Below are positions 18,210 through 29,809 of a stretch of 64,000 nt of DNA, in pieces. A program made the position numbers and the translations under genes. The notes beneath the pieces are model-generated. The model saw only the letters and a list, made by a program, of their open reading frames with translations. It did no database searches and was not told the DNA's origin. The first letter of the stretch is position 1, and every line of letters begins with the position of its first letter. Source of the stretch: Trileptium ribeirensis (Eukaryota; Nematoda; Enoplea; Enoplida; Thoracostomopsidae); NCBI GenBank assembly GCA_030248225.1, contig JASANE010028981.1, positions 1 to 64,000 on the forward strand, in the 5' to 3' direction.

Positions 18210-21200
18210 GCGGCAAGCGCGTGTATTGTTAATACAGTACAGGGTACTGTCGGTTGCGCCTATGTAGCGATATTATTATTTCTAATTATATACTTGTTCT
18301 TGTACTGAATTTTGGATTATTATGTATTGGATGATGTAGTGTTATTAGTTGAGTTATAGTTTTCGTATTAATTACTTAGCTACGGAAGGGGCTATATCAT
18401 GGATTCTGCCTACGTGTCATTTTTACGTTTTTGGTTTTAACGTGTTGTAGTGAAATTTGGGAGTCAACGTATCAATACAATTTTTGGTTTTCGATGCATT
18501 AGGAGAATTGTTGTTTAGAAATTAAAACGGACTATATAGTTAGGATTTGTTACTTGTACCAAACGCCTTATGTTCGAATTCGATGCGTAGGTAGTTTTAC
18601 TATCAATATTGCGATGGATGGATATCGATGTGGAATTTTTAGTGGCTATGAAGCGTTATTTTGCGGAGACTGATGGAAAGTGTACAATGTCTTTTCTTTA
18701 TGCTTCTATAATACCCTGGTTACGGAAAATCTTCACGCGCTTGAGAACTACTTTGAGCGAGTTTTATCGAGCCTAGCCCCATTATTTAGCAACGGCATGT
18801 CACCGCCGTAAATTGTTCAGGGTTTAAACCGGTCGGAAAAATTTATATTCGCATTGCTCGCTTTAGCGATAGCTTATCGACTTATTCCGTTTAGAAGAGT
18901 GGTGTCTGATAACTTATGTAGCATCGTGCGTCGTACTTGCGTATGGACTAATTGAATTATTAGTAGCGAGCGATTTACGCTATATGGTGTTATTTAACAG
19001 GAACCGACTTGGATAAAAACCGAGTGTACGATGATTAGTTTTCCGGCTTAAGTAGTGAGTCTATTTCTCCTCCGAGTCGGTTCTAGTGTCAGTTCGAACG
19101 CCCTCCGGTTTCTACGCGATAACACGTTTACTGAAATTCGATTGTGTGAAGGCAGCTCGGAAGGGATCAACTGTGACGCCGTCAGAGTAATTCGCTTGGT
19201 ATACGGATATTCCGCTTGATAAACGTATTGCGTAATATTTGTGTTTTATTTGTGTTGTGGGTATACAAGCGGAGTGCCATTGAATAGGAGATTCGAGTCG
19301 GAATCAAAGAGGGTGAATGCTTTAATTGAGCACGTCCGTTCCCTAACGTTATTCTTACGAGGTCTAGTGAAATTGACTTAGTCGTCGAAAGTCCCGGCGC
19401 GAGTTGGCACTGCGTGGAAATAGCAAATAAACAATTATTACTCCTCGGCTGTTATTGACGTACTGCAAAGACCGAAATAAAGCTACATCGATAGACACTG
19501 AGCCGCTAAAGTTGTGGAAGACTCCCCGAAATAAAAGACGCTAGCATATATTATCACCACTTTCCTGGTTCGCCCAGACCACGAGCTCGCGCGCCCCAGC
19601 TATTAGTATATTTATTGGTGGCCTAAATTGTAATTTTCGTGTGTTATAGTAGCGACTGGGGGTCGGAGCGCCGCGTAAGCACGATTTACACGCCATAGAA
19701 AAAGATTAAGCTCCGACAACCTGCTCTCAGGCCAAAGAGACCATACTATTATTCCCTATCATCGTTCAATCGGGAAGTGTTTTTGGAGCACAGTTTTCCT
19801 TTCTATTTTCTTGAACGCTTTATAATTTAATTTAGCCAGTGGCCCCCACTAGGGTCCGACAAATCCCTAGACGTTTAACGTCGGGTTCGCGTGTGATTTC
19901 CTATTCTGGGCGTTCACCGAAAGTTTTAATTTTGAGGTAAATTTTCGTTATTAATCGCATGAGTCGTACTGACACAATAATACAATTGAATTCAAATCGG
20001 CGAATCACGCTAAGGTTTGCTTCTTCAATGCGTGTGTCAAACCTGAACGTGTGTCGTCGATATGGGTGACGGATTTCAACGCCATTGTCTGGTATCTATC
20101 ACTACTAGGGTCAGCAAAACGCTTGGACGCATTGGGTTAGATTGAGTATTTATTGATAAGACAAAACCACTTACGCACAAGAACATATTGTACGGACTAA
20201 TACGGTAGGTATAATGTCGCTAGTATGGTACGCTATGAGGAGAATGAGCAGGGTAGCCGACGGGGTATGTTGCGGAGTCATCGTCTTTGTCATTGAACTG
20301 TCACAACTGATTCGAATCACGGCGTAATCTACTAGGCCTTCTCTAAGGACAGCTGCGCTCACCTTACTCATCAAAAGTGGGCCAGGGGTTAAAAGCAAAC
20401 ACAGGTGAGTAACACGAGGCGTAACTCAGTTAGTCATTGAGAGACGCCATTCAACAAACTATTCGGTCGGCACTACAATTGCTACTAGAGGGTACTCCGA
20501 CGAAGCAATATGTTCAGGTAAGCAAAAGGCGATAAAAATAGCGGCACAAGTGAGGCTAATGGGACGTAGCGTACACAGTGGGATTGTGGGGCGTGATCTT
20601 GCTCATCCTAATAACGGATAGGGTACATGATAAGTGAATATTTGTAACTGAGGTAAAGTAACGATTGGATTAACATAGGACAAAATACTATAACAGCAGA
20701 GCAATGCTACATATCGATACAGAGGTGAGTTGGTGAGATGAACAACGGTACGACTCTTAAATTTTCTCCGGTGCGACAACGGTAGAACAGTACTTTTGCT
20801 ACTCGCATACATATGGACGATGACCGTGGGTAGAAGATAAAATTTTCCGCAAATTACAAAAGGTACGACTGGTTAATTTTGGTTCCAATTTCCTATAAAA
20901 ACTTCCTTCAAGCACGGTAACAAAACTGTAAAATTCGGTCTTAAATCGATGATCATCTGTGACTTAATAACTGCAACAACGGACTTTTTCGTGTTCATAA
21001 ACATGAGCTAAATAGTACTAAAAATGGCCGGGTAAAATTATCCTACGAGTGGCTTATGGGACCTGGTAGAGTGAGCTGGGGACCAAGATTTGCTAACTTT
21101 TTCGGCTTTTCCTAACACAAAATTTATTACTAAATTTTACACTGTGCTGTGTACGTTAATCGTACTTTACCAACACTAGGAATTTTGATATTTTATTTTC

Positions 21201-21973
21201 ACTGTCAAATTTATACCATTTTAGAGGACGCTGGATCGAGCCGGATTCAGGGAAAAGTGATAAATCATCAATTTTAAGTGTAAATCGGGGTTCACTCAGG
21301 ACCTTTGCTCACACCTGACTCGGCGGAACAATACTCTATGTTCTTGCCAAAAAGTACGGCAATACCACGAGCGATAAAGAAAAGAATCCCTAAAGTCTAA
21401 ACTCGGAAGTGCAAATTGGGGTATTTTACGTCTTCATACGAGACGGCTTTCTAATGTTTGATTCAGGCAATTCATAAACCTAACTCAGCCCATTGAAGAG
21501 CTCCAAATGGAGTCCTACTAATCTTGCAAAAAAGGTTTAAGGCGTTGCCTTAGCCTTCAACGTCCACTACTAAAGCGCTAACTCGGTGTTCAACGGTAAT
21601 TCAATCAACAGGTAATGCTCCAAAACTGGAGGCAAATCTAATAACTTGCGCAAGAACATTGTATACAAAATGTATTACTCAGAATGGACCAAAGGATTGT
21701 ACTAAATTAACGGTTTAAGGTTCAAGGTGTGTCTATAGGGGTCAACAAACGTTTGACAATTTTACTTGTTCGTCCTATGACAGGTTTCCTAAGTTTAAGG
21801 ATTAACTTCTTGCTCAATCCTTGATCAATGACAAAAACATTAAGCTTAAGCAGGCAAGTAGGCCACAGACGAAGCAATGAGCTGTTTTGGGGGCATTTCC
21901 AGTTTCTACTGGTTCAAACGGGCTGATAAACGTGGCCTGCTTGAATGATTTTCTTAACTAATTGGCAGGGAAT
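18210..21973. other. Unassigned noncoding DNA with scattered palindromes
   Basis: No credible ORF over 76 codons. Small hairpins occur at 18,234-18,250 (ACAGTAC/GTACTGT) and near 19,840-19,890 (AGTGG/CCACT and GACGTT/AACGTC). The 18.2-20.0 kb part is rather CpG-rich. It may belong to the same long repeat as the hairpin region upstream, but I see no direct evidence. Confidence 0.4.
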
Positions 21974-23081
21974 AACCGGAACCAGCAACCGGAACCGGAA
22001 TTGGTCTTCCAAATTTATATATATTAAAACAGATGAAGGAAGAACTCAAGGTATAGTGGATTTAAAATGCATTAAAAATATCGTTTACATTAAATTTAAT
22101 GTATTGTGATGGTATTATTGCCTTTTTGAAACTTTAAAGAGACCGAGGAAGCTAATAATGTTTATTTATCGATCCAATATGTCGATTGTTGGACACCCAG
22201 AGCAAAAAATGCCTTCCACTATACACCATTGCGTATACTGCGTCAAATCGAATATGCTTACAAAGCTTGGAGCGTAGAATACACACTTTCGGTCTGTCTC
22301 CAGTTGCCTTCCTTTACTACACATACGTTTGTTACATGTTCTTCTGTAGGAAACTTGAAATTATTGGTTTACATGATTCTAAGAGAAAATAATAGATAGA
22401 AGGTAATTTTCTATTCAGGTACACTGTTTAGGCTAGCGTTGGACAAACAGTGCAAGTAAGTTAGATGATAATGATGATAACTTTCAAATCAGAATGCTAT
22501 AAATGAGACACACTGTGATGCTGCTCGCGCAGTTTCAATAAATACAGTTCTTTGCCGAGAAAGCAGTTTCTAACTGCGTTGCAGATAACGTTAGTTTACT
22601 TCAATTTAGACTGATTTACCAAGTTTACAAGCGCATTGGCGGGCTCTTGAAGCAATTTATGTTAGCCAAGCATACCATAAGTACTTCTGCGCTAGCCATA
22701 CTCTGTTACCGAATTGGACCGGTTTAAGTGAAACGTACCGCACAGACTTCTGGATGTGTAAAATAGCTGCTAAAAGCAACGACCTGGCTTTGATTTGTTA
22801 ACAAACTCCTGTAGGTTATTATGAAAAATGCCAACTGAAATTATGTGCCCTACTTACGTTTCAAACGGCAAATTGCTTAGTTAATGTTTTCTTTTGCTTG
22901 GTTGTATTGGAGCTTGATCATTGTATAATATATATTACATACGTTTGGATCACAGATGAAGCAAAAACGTGGAAAATTTCAAACAAACTTTTTCAACCGG
23001 AATTCCGGTTCCGGTGTGGTTTTTGCCCTTTGCCGGAACCGCAGCCGGAACACGATTTTCGCCGTAACCGGAATTCCGGTT
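21974..23081. repeat. About 1.1-kb segment bounded by CCGGAA-rich clusters
   Basis: ACCGGAACC/ACCGGAATT motifs cluster at 21,974-22,002. Inverted plus direct copies, including CCGGAATTCCGG palindromes twice, cluster at 22,996-23,081. The DNA between is AT-richer with no gene. A nonautonomous element with inverted, motif-rich ends is one explanation; independent motif clusters are another. Confidence 0.3.
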
Positions 23082-24216
23082 ACTTCCTGCTAATTGCATA
23101 TCTTAACTCAATTCCTTAATGCGGAAATTGTTCTAAAAAGATCGGATCATTCATTATTGCTATGTACTATGTAAAGGCACTAATATGGGGCAAGGGACGG
23201 ACTTGGTCGAGTCCCTAGTTCACGGCACAACCAATAAACTCTCTGAGTGCGATTATTTGTTGCCAATTGAGTGGCTATACAATATCATTGTGCAAACTTC
23301 ACGCCATCTTCAGGGCATGGTGAGAAGGGTTAAAATTGTATTCAGATACCTACAAATTTGTTTGAAGCTAGAAGTATACGTTGCGATGCCTAATAAGTCA
23401 TCAACGCTATCCTAAAAATGCTAAAACTTACACTATTTTGACTTGAAAATGGCTCTCGAAAAGAGCTCTATTTGGTATGTGTTGCTAGCGGTCCCTACTC
23501 GATGCAAGGAGTCAGTAAGTGGCGGCCCCGGTTATCGGGACAACCGTAACAAATTTATAAACTGAATTCCACTCGGTTTGTATCCTTAAATCGCTCGGTT
23601 TCCTAGTGTTCGACTGAGATTCTTAGTCTAACTCGATAGGGACTGGGGGAAACCTATAATTTTCAATATTTAGCTAAGTTGCCAGCCTTTCTCTGTGAAA
23701 TTTTGCACAGGGGCTGGGTTCGACCTTATTTATCGATTTATTAGGACCGGGTTAACAGTCCTCATAAAAATTGGTCCGTCGGGCCGAGACCCGCCAGACC
23801 CGGTATGGTGTCTAGCGACATCGTCAGCCTTGATATACAGAAACGTTTGTCACTGCTACTAAATTTACCAACTCTGGTAAATTTAATACTTTCATTGCAG
23901 CGGGCGTATATCGGAGATTCAAGTCTCCGATGGCTTTCGCGCTGCATTGATGACTATACTCAGAGAAGGGAGAGAAATATAGCTGTACCACAAAGCTGAA
24001 AGCCTGGAAGAATCTGTGCAAAAGCAAGACCAAAACCTATCTGTGAAACTGCATATACTGCGAAGCAATCTATGGATTCTGTATAAAACCAGAGTGGCGT
24101 TTGCGCTGCTCGGCTTTATATTTATTATAATTTTTGAATGGGCCGCTGCTTTGCCGGGCTCGATAGCTGAAATGGAAGGAATAACGGGCCACTATTTGAC
24201 AAAAATCATCAAAATT
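23082..24216. other. Noncoding stretch with one pre-miRNA-like hairpin
   Basis: No recognised gene. An open frame of 97 codons at 24,016-24,309 has one hydrophobic segment and runs into the tandem duplication; I do not trust it. A long imperfect hairpin lies at 23,893-23,949. Confidence 0.35.
23893..23949 (+). ncRNA. Possible hairpin RNA (pre-miRNA-like fold)
   Basis: Arms TGCAGCG/CGCTGCA (7 bp) and ATCGGAGA/TCTCCGAT (8 bp) pair around a 7x7 internal loop and a 6-nt terminal loop. The size suits a small pre-miRNA or a structured element, but the internal loop is large for a miRNA. Confidence 0.2.
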
Positions 24217-25002
24217 CGTGGAAGGAATTTTGAGTTATTAACATTTGTAGTTTTAGGTAGGAGCGGAGTCCTGTCAGGTCGTCGGGTTTGTGATTCCGAC
24301 TCAGTATAACCAGATATTAGACTTGCATTCTGTAGCTTAATTACCTACGAAGAAACGGCCAGAGTTTCAACAAAATTTCTGGAGGGAATCGTAAAATATT
24401 TCAAAATTTATGTTTCGGTGAGGGCAAGCCCCTTCAAGGTTGTCGGGTTTGTGACCCCGACGTGATATTCGAAGGTCTAAAGTGTTAAATCAATAACTCG
24501 GATCCTTCTCGAGATCAGGGTAAAATTTTAGCCAAATCCCTGGAATAACTTTTGAGCCATGTTAGCATTTCGTTCAGAGTGAGTCGTCTCGCTCACAAGA
24601 TATTAGTTTCGTGGAAGGAATTTTGAGTTATTAACATTTGTAGTTTTAGGTAGGAGCGGAGTCCTGTCAGGTCGTCGGGTTTGTGATTCCGACTCAGTAT
24701 AACCAGATATTAGACTTGCATTCTGTAGCTTAATTACCTACGAAGAAACGGCCAGAGTTTCAACAAAATTTCTGGAGGGAATCGTAAAATATTTCAAAAT
24801 TTATGTTTCGGTGAGGGCAAGCCCCTTCAAGGTTGTCGGGTTTGTGACCCCGACGTGATATTCGAAGGTCTAAAGTGCTAAATCAATAACTCGGATCCTT
24901 CTCGAGATCAGGGTAAAATTTTAGCCAAATCCCTGGAATAACTTTTGAGCCATGTTAGCATTTCGTTCAGAGTGAGTCGTCTCGCTCACAAGATATTAGT
25001 TT
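24217..25002 (+). repeat. Tandem duplication, two copies of 393 bp
   Basis: The block starting CGTGGAAGGAATTTTGAG at 24,217 recurs at 24,610 and is almost identical throughout (for example AGTGTTAAA against AGTGCTAAA). Each copy holds two diverged GTCGGGTTTGTGA subrepeats followed by T/CCCCGAC-type bases. Near-identity implies a young duplication. Confidence 0.9.
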
Positions 25003-25866
25003 TGCGAATCCGTTTACGGATCAATTAGACTTCCTGGCTCCATTAAAAAGTTTAGGTCACTACTATCCTCCTAATAAAGTTCGGTAAGATATCTGAGTAT
25101 GGAATTTTGTCATGAAATGAGTACGCTGATTTCAGGCTTCTAACCACGGGAGCATACGGGTAGGTTGGTGCTCCTTCGATTCATCGTTCTAGTAAAAACA
25201 CAAGTGAAAACGCCTATCAAAACTTGATAAATAAAATATGGCCAAGGGTAGTACGTGTCTTCATTTCAGGTACTCATTTGAAGAAATTTTGTTTAACCTC
25301 GGTCGGCTTAAAAGTTCGTATTTCCGAACTTAACTCAGCTCAGGGAAACATGTAAAATAATTCCTTACGCGAGTGACGAGTTGATTTATGCCCTAACTCA
25401 TTGACCGAGGGAGGTTAAGTATGACTTCGAATGTTTAATCAAATCGTGTGAGTGGCTAATTACGGCTATGGGTCTGCGGGACAAGCTAGGACGGGCAAAG
25501 CTATCATGTAAACAACAGTATGAACATCAGGAATACTCAGTGATTACACTAAGCCTCCCTGTCTACACTTACAGTCTTGGGTCAAATCGTTCGACGTCCA
25601 TCGCTCGTCCATCCATTCGGAAGATCGAAGCAAAAAGCAAAAGATGTCAAGAAAACTGTAAGTAAAATAGAAGAGCAGCCGAACCGGTGTACAAACCGAC
25701 CGTAATCTGCGCTGCCGAAGTCAGACTGATAATGGGTGCCATTAAAGTGCTATAAAATTTTGATAAAAGTGCTTGGTCAGCACTTTTGGGACGATTTGAC
25801 CTCAAATCTTGATCTGAAAGCAAACTTTGCAATTGCAATTCAGGAGTGTATATTAAAACGGTTTAT
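25003..25866. other. Unassigned stretch before the LINE cluster
   Basis: No gene recognised. The last part, from about 25,640, may be LINE 5' sequence because it leads into the ORF1 remnant. Confidence 0.35.
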
Positions 25867-25878
25867 TTACGCGTATAA

Positions 25879-26556
25879 TTGGTAATCGCCTCGGATGCAT
25901 TGCAAATAAATCGTAAATCGTCTCGGACAACAAATGACAACCCGTTGGGGGATCCATATTGTTACGAGCCCACATATCCTGTCGAATCGCGGAAAATAAA
26001 TGCCGCTGGCGGAAACAGTGTCATTACATGTCGAACATACGAAAGGACCTTCCATAGGGTATGTTCTGGTGTTTCTACAGCATTAGCAACTGAGCTTCAG
26101 AAAGGGAATCAGCAACTGTCGTGGGACTGTGAACACTGCGCTGTTAAAGTTAGAAACATAATAAAAGGTGTCTTAGCGTCGGAAGCACGGCTAGATGATT
26201 TAACTGCGAGAGTGTAAGTATTAGAAACCAAGCAAGTCGAGTGTGGTACTCAGAAGGAAGCTATAATTACAGCAACAGACATCGTGAAGGAGCTGCGTGA
26301 AATGGAATTTCTTAAGCCAAATCTAATGTTATTTGGTTTAAAGGAGATAACTGAGCGTGACGCAGACTTTCGTAAGGCTGAAGAACGTCGTATTATTGCT
26401 GATGTTCTCAAAACCATCCATGTTGAGCCTACGGACGTCTCGTTTCGACTAGTAACGCGCATGAGAAAATTCGTTGCCACAAAGCAACGGCCTATCAAGT
26501 TAGTGTTTCATTCTGTGGAATTACGCTATCGAGTTTTAGCAAATCAAAATATCTAG
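25879..26556 (+). pseudogene. LINE ORF1-like protein with PHD-type finger (one in-frame stop)
   Basis: Frame 1 is open across this stretch except for one TAA at 26,215-26,217. The first part has a PHD-like zinc finger: C near ITCRTYERTFH, then HRVCSG, and finally W-D-C-E-H-C. One cysteine position looks replaced by Arg. A heptad-like helix follows, then, from about 26,284, a segment of about 90 residues with a NLMLFGLKE strand, a D/E/R-rich helix and RPIKLVF, which resembles the RRM-like or C-terminal domain of LINE ORF1. Such PHD-bearing ORF1 proteins are known from CR1-type LINEs, where they act as RNA-binding chaperones. It lies about 320 bp upstream of the CR1-like ORF2 remnant and was probably part of the same element. 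Confidence 0.55.
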
Positions 26557-27117
26557 CCAACTCATCTTTCGCTCGTATATCGATTCGACCGGACCTTACG
26601 CCCAATGAATTGAAAGCTGAAAAAGCATTAATTTCTGAGCTAAAAAATCTCGACAATCGAATGGTAAGGATTTGGTTATTCGCAATAACAGAATCATACA
26701 ACGTCCTGATAAAGAGTCCGTCCAAACATTGAATGATGCTGCTGATGTTATACAAACTGCCATCCCTTTAGGCATCGCCAACCGAGCACCCCAAGCTCAA
26801 CAGTAATTGGAGATGATAATTTTGATTTTGTAGACTCTTTCACCCAATTGAACAGTTTTAACAGATGTACCTTTTGTAACTTTACTTCCTGTTCTTGTAG
26901 TATTATTTGTTCGTCTCAGCGTTCAGTTATTTTTAATGATCATTGTAATTTTACTGATAACACATGTTTTGATGCTAAAAACATCTATCATGGAATCACA
27001 ATTTACTGGTCACGAAAAAATATTTTGTGAAACAATCATCAGAATAACAATTCCATTCATAGCAACAGTGATATTGTTAACTCTATAAGCTGCGGTTCGT
27101 TTATCGCCAGAAATATC

Positions 27118-28026
27118 GTGAACAAAATGCATTTGTGTAGGAAATTTGTGGGTAATAATGTTTTTGACATTGTAATCGTTTGCGAGTCGTTGGGGCGCCC
27201 AAATGTCTCACGAATGGTTCCAAGATGGAGAAGTCGCACGGTACACAGAATGGTGGGCGTGTATATGTCGAAAATAAGTTTAGGCACTTTACTAAAATGG
27301 TGTAATGATTCACAAATGTCACTTAATGTGGGTAAATGCTCATGCCTTCATTTTGGTGTGAAAAACCCTGCATGTATATACGAAATGAGTAACGAAGCAA
27401 AACCTAATAAATTCTACGAACGAGATTTGGGTGTATGGCTTTCGTGCGACTTGAAGGCTACCAAACATTGCATAGAAACAGTAAACAAATGCAACAACGT
27501 AATACGAGTTCTGCGCAGACAGTTTGAATACCTGACGCCCACTACATTCCTACCGTTGTATAAAACGCTTGTTCGCCCACTGTTAGAATACGCCTCGTGT
27601 TGTTTGAGCCCCAACTATCAAAAAGACATAAATTTATTGGAGGGCGTTCAGAAACGCGCCACCAAATTGATTCCTCAGCTTGCCGACAAACCTTATTACG
27701 AACGACTGCGTCTTCTTCGTCTGCAAACACTTGCTACTCGGCGGCTCAGATCCGATTTAATTATGATGTACAAAATGGCACACGGTCTCGTGGATACGCC
27801 TCTTACTAGATATTTCAACCTATCTCTTGATGATCGACTCCGAGGGCATCCGTTAAAACTCTCCTGCCGTTTTACACCAAAACTCAATTCGGCTTGTTTC
27901 TGTTTTGCATACCGGTCTGTAAATGTTTGGAACAAACTGCCTGCGAAAGTGGTGTTTGCTTCCAACCTTAGTTCTTTCAAAAAAGGTATCCATGTCTCGC
28001 ACATACTACCCGTACCCGAACTGTAG
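27118..28026 (+). pseudogene. CR1-like ORF2 remnant: reverse transcriptase C-terminal domain
   Basis: 302 codons open. From residue about 55 it matches the C-terminal part of CR1/Jockey-type LINE RTs: the WCND...LN..KC..LHFG motif, RDLGV, LVRPLLEYAS, LLEGVQKRATK, a LRLLRLQTLATRRLRSDL-type motif, and a final VNVWNKLP region. Catalytic palm motifs (including the FADD box) are absent because of the internal deletion. The N-terminal 50 residues come from a different phase across the deletion joint and are probably not natural protein. Confidence 0.75.
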
Positions 28027-28085
28027 TTCTGTCCCTGCCTTGTGTGTTTCAATCTTTCAGCGTCAAGTTTCATGCAACTCAAATC

Positions 28086-28106
28086 CAGCCGATTTAGGAT
28101 CGGCTG
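28086..28106 (+). other. 3'-UTR hairpin of LINE copy A
   Basis: CAGCCGAT, loop TTAGG, ATCGGCTG: a perfect 8-bp stem 60 bp after the ORF2 stop. LINE copy B has the same stem core (AGCCGAT/ATCGGCT) with a different loop. Terminal stem-loops recognised by the RT are known for CR1-like and other LINEs. Confidence 0.5.
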
Positions 28107-28109
28107 TCC

Positions 28110-28931
28110 ATCATCCCGTGTCAATATGGATATTATCAGTTTCAACCCCAACCACAAGGCAGGGTCGATGGTGGATCAGTGCGTATTATTATATCTTTGG
28201 GCAGCACAGCCTCTGTATTTCAACCAGAGGTATATGCTATCCTGGAGTGCTCCAATAGGCTCAACTCTGATCAACTAAGAAATCAAACGATATGCATCTA
28301 CTCGGACAGCCAGGCAGCCATCAGGGCAATATCTGGCTCCAGTAGACGCTCGAGACTGGTCTACGAATGTATAAACAGTCTACAGAACTATCTGCATCTA
28401 ACAAGGTGACGTTAAGATGGGTACCGGGCCATGAAGGTCATTTAACCAACGAGGAAACAGACGAATTGGCAAGACGGGAATCAGATAGGAAATTCATCGG
28501 TGCAAAACCCGTTTTGCCAATACCCACTAGCAGAATCCGATTGGAGAGCCAGAAAACGGGCTATCTCCACTCTACATGGTCTATAGGATTCAGAAAAGAA
28601 ATGCAGACAGACGAAAACCCTTCTACCTCAGATAAGGGATATATACAGTAAATACTTAAGAAAGCTGAATAAGAAAAGCTTGCGATGCGATGTAAACCTG
28701 ATAACAGGTCATAATGGACTGAGCGCCCATCTATATAACATGAAACTTGCAAACACGCAGTACTGCAGTATATGCAAAGGGACTCAGCTGAGCATCTCTT
28801 ACTCAGAAGTCCAGGTGCAGATGCTCTAAGACTACGTATATATGGGAAATCAAGAATTAATATGGAGATTATCCACTCTGAAGGAATTAGGAAGATAGTC
28901 AGATTCTCAACAGAATGTCAGAGATTTGAGT
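28110..28931 (+). mobile_element. I/R1-like LINE 3' fragment with RNase H and CCHC-like end
   Basis: Frame-broken remnant. 28,179-28,409 gives VFQPEVYAI and a YSDSQAAI motif (RNase H Glu and Asp). 28,367-28,651 gives VTLRWVPGHEGHLTNEETDELA, the RNase H His/Asp region, after a frame change near 28,400. From about 28,690 another frame shows a TGH..L..HL..M motif, then a C-x-x-C and HLLL segment as in the zinc finger at the end of I/R1-type ORF2. It is sandwiched between the two CR1-like copies. Confidence 0.65.
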
Positions 28932-29809
28932 GAGGGGGGTGTGAACGAGACGGTGTAATGGACACCTTCCTTTTTTGTCTAAACACGGGTCGGGATCTCC
29001 CCTCCTTGATTCTCTTTTCTTGTCTATCTATCTTACTTCCTGTTCTTGTAGTATTATTTGTTCTTCTCAGAGTTCAGTTATTTCTAATGATTATTGTAAT
29101 TTTACTGATAACACATGTTTTGATGCTAAAAACATCTATCATGGAATCACAATTTACTGGTAACAAAGAAATATTTTGTCAAACAATAATTAATCATCAG
29201 AATAACAATCTCATTCATAGCAACAGTGATATTGTTAACTCTATAAGCTGCGTTTCGTTTAACGCCAGAAGTATCGTGAACAAAATGCATTTGTTTAGGA
29301 AATTTGTGATAATGTTTTTGAAATCGTAATCGTTTGCGAGTCGTGAGGATGCCCAAATGTTTCAAATTCTGAGCTGCGTTTACTTGGTTTCACTCAGACC
29401 GTAGACGTTGTGCCGGAGCAGGCGTCCTGCTCTACATTGCTGACTGGATGGGACCTCAACCGTCAGGAGAGTTTCCTGCATTCGATTATGATACATAGTA
29501 GCCGCGACTGTGCCATTACGGAGGACTGATAAGCTATTGGTGATCTCAGAATACCGGTCGCCTTCCAATAGCAATGATGACAATTCGGCTTTATATCGAT
29601 CAGTGGCAAAGATTAGCACTTATTCCTACTCACACACATTACTAGCTGGATATCTTAACTTCCGTGATATAAACTGGCAAACTAACGTTTGACCGTCCAG
29701 CTGCGACGCCTTTATTTACGTTGTCAACGATGTTGGCCTGATTTAACACGTAACGCAACCTACTCGCCTTGACGCCCTTATTGATCTTGTATTCTCCAGT
29801 GAAGACGAA

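Larger units (their letters stand above)
26879..28106 (+). mobile_element. CR1-like LINE copy A, internally deleted
   Basis: The 5' part (26,879-27,215) is the beginning of ORF2, with the FNARS.VNK motif typical of the endonuclease start (degraded here). It jumps directly to the RT thumb and C-terminal region at about 27,280. The rest of the endonuclease and most RT motifs are missing. The copy ends with a stem-loop at 28,086-28,106. Confidence 0.7.

Noticed and set aside
24016..24309. 97-codon ORF with a hydrophobic segment
   Set aside because: Its last third is part of the 393-bp noncoding duplication and the rest matches no family.
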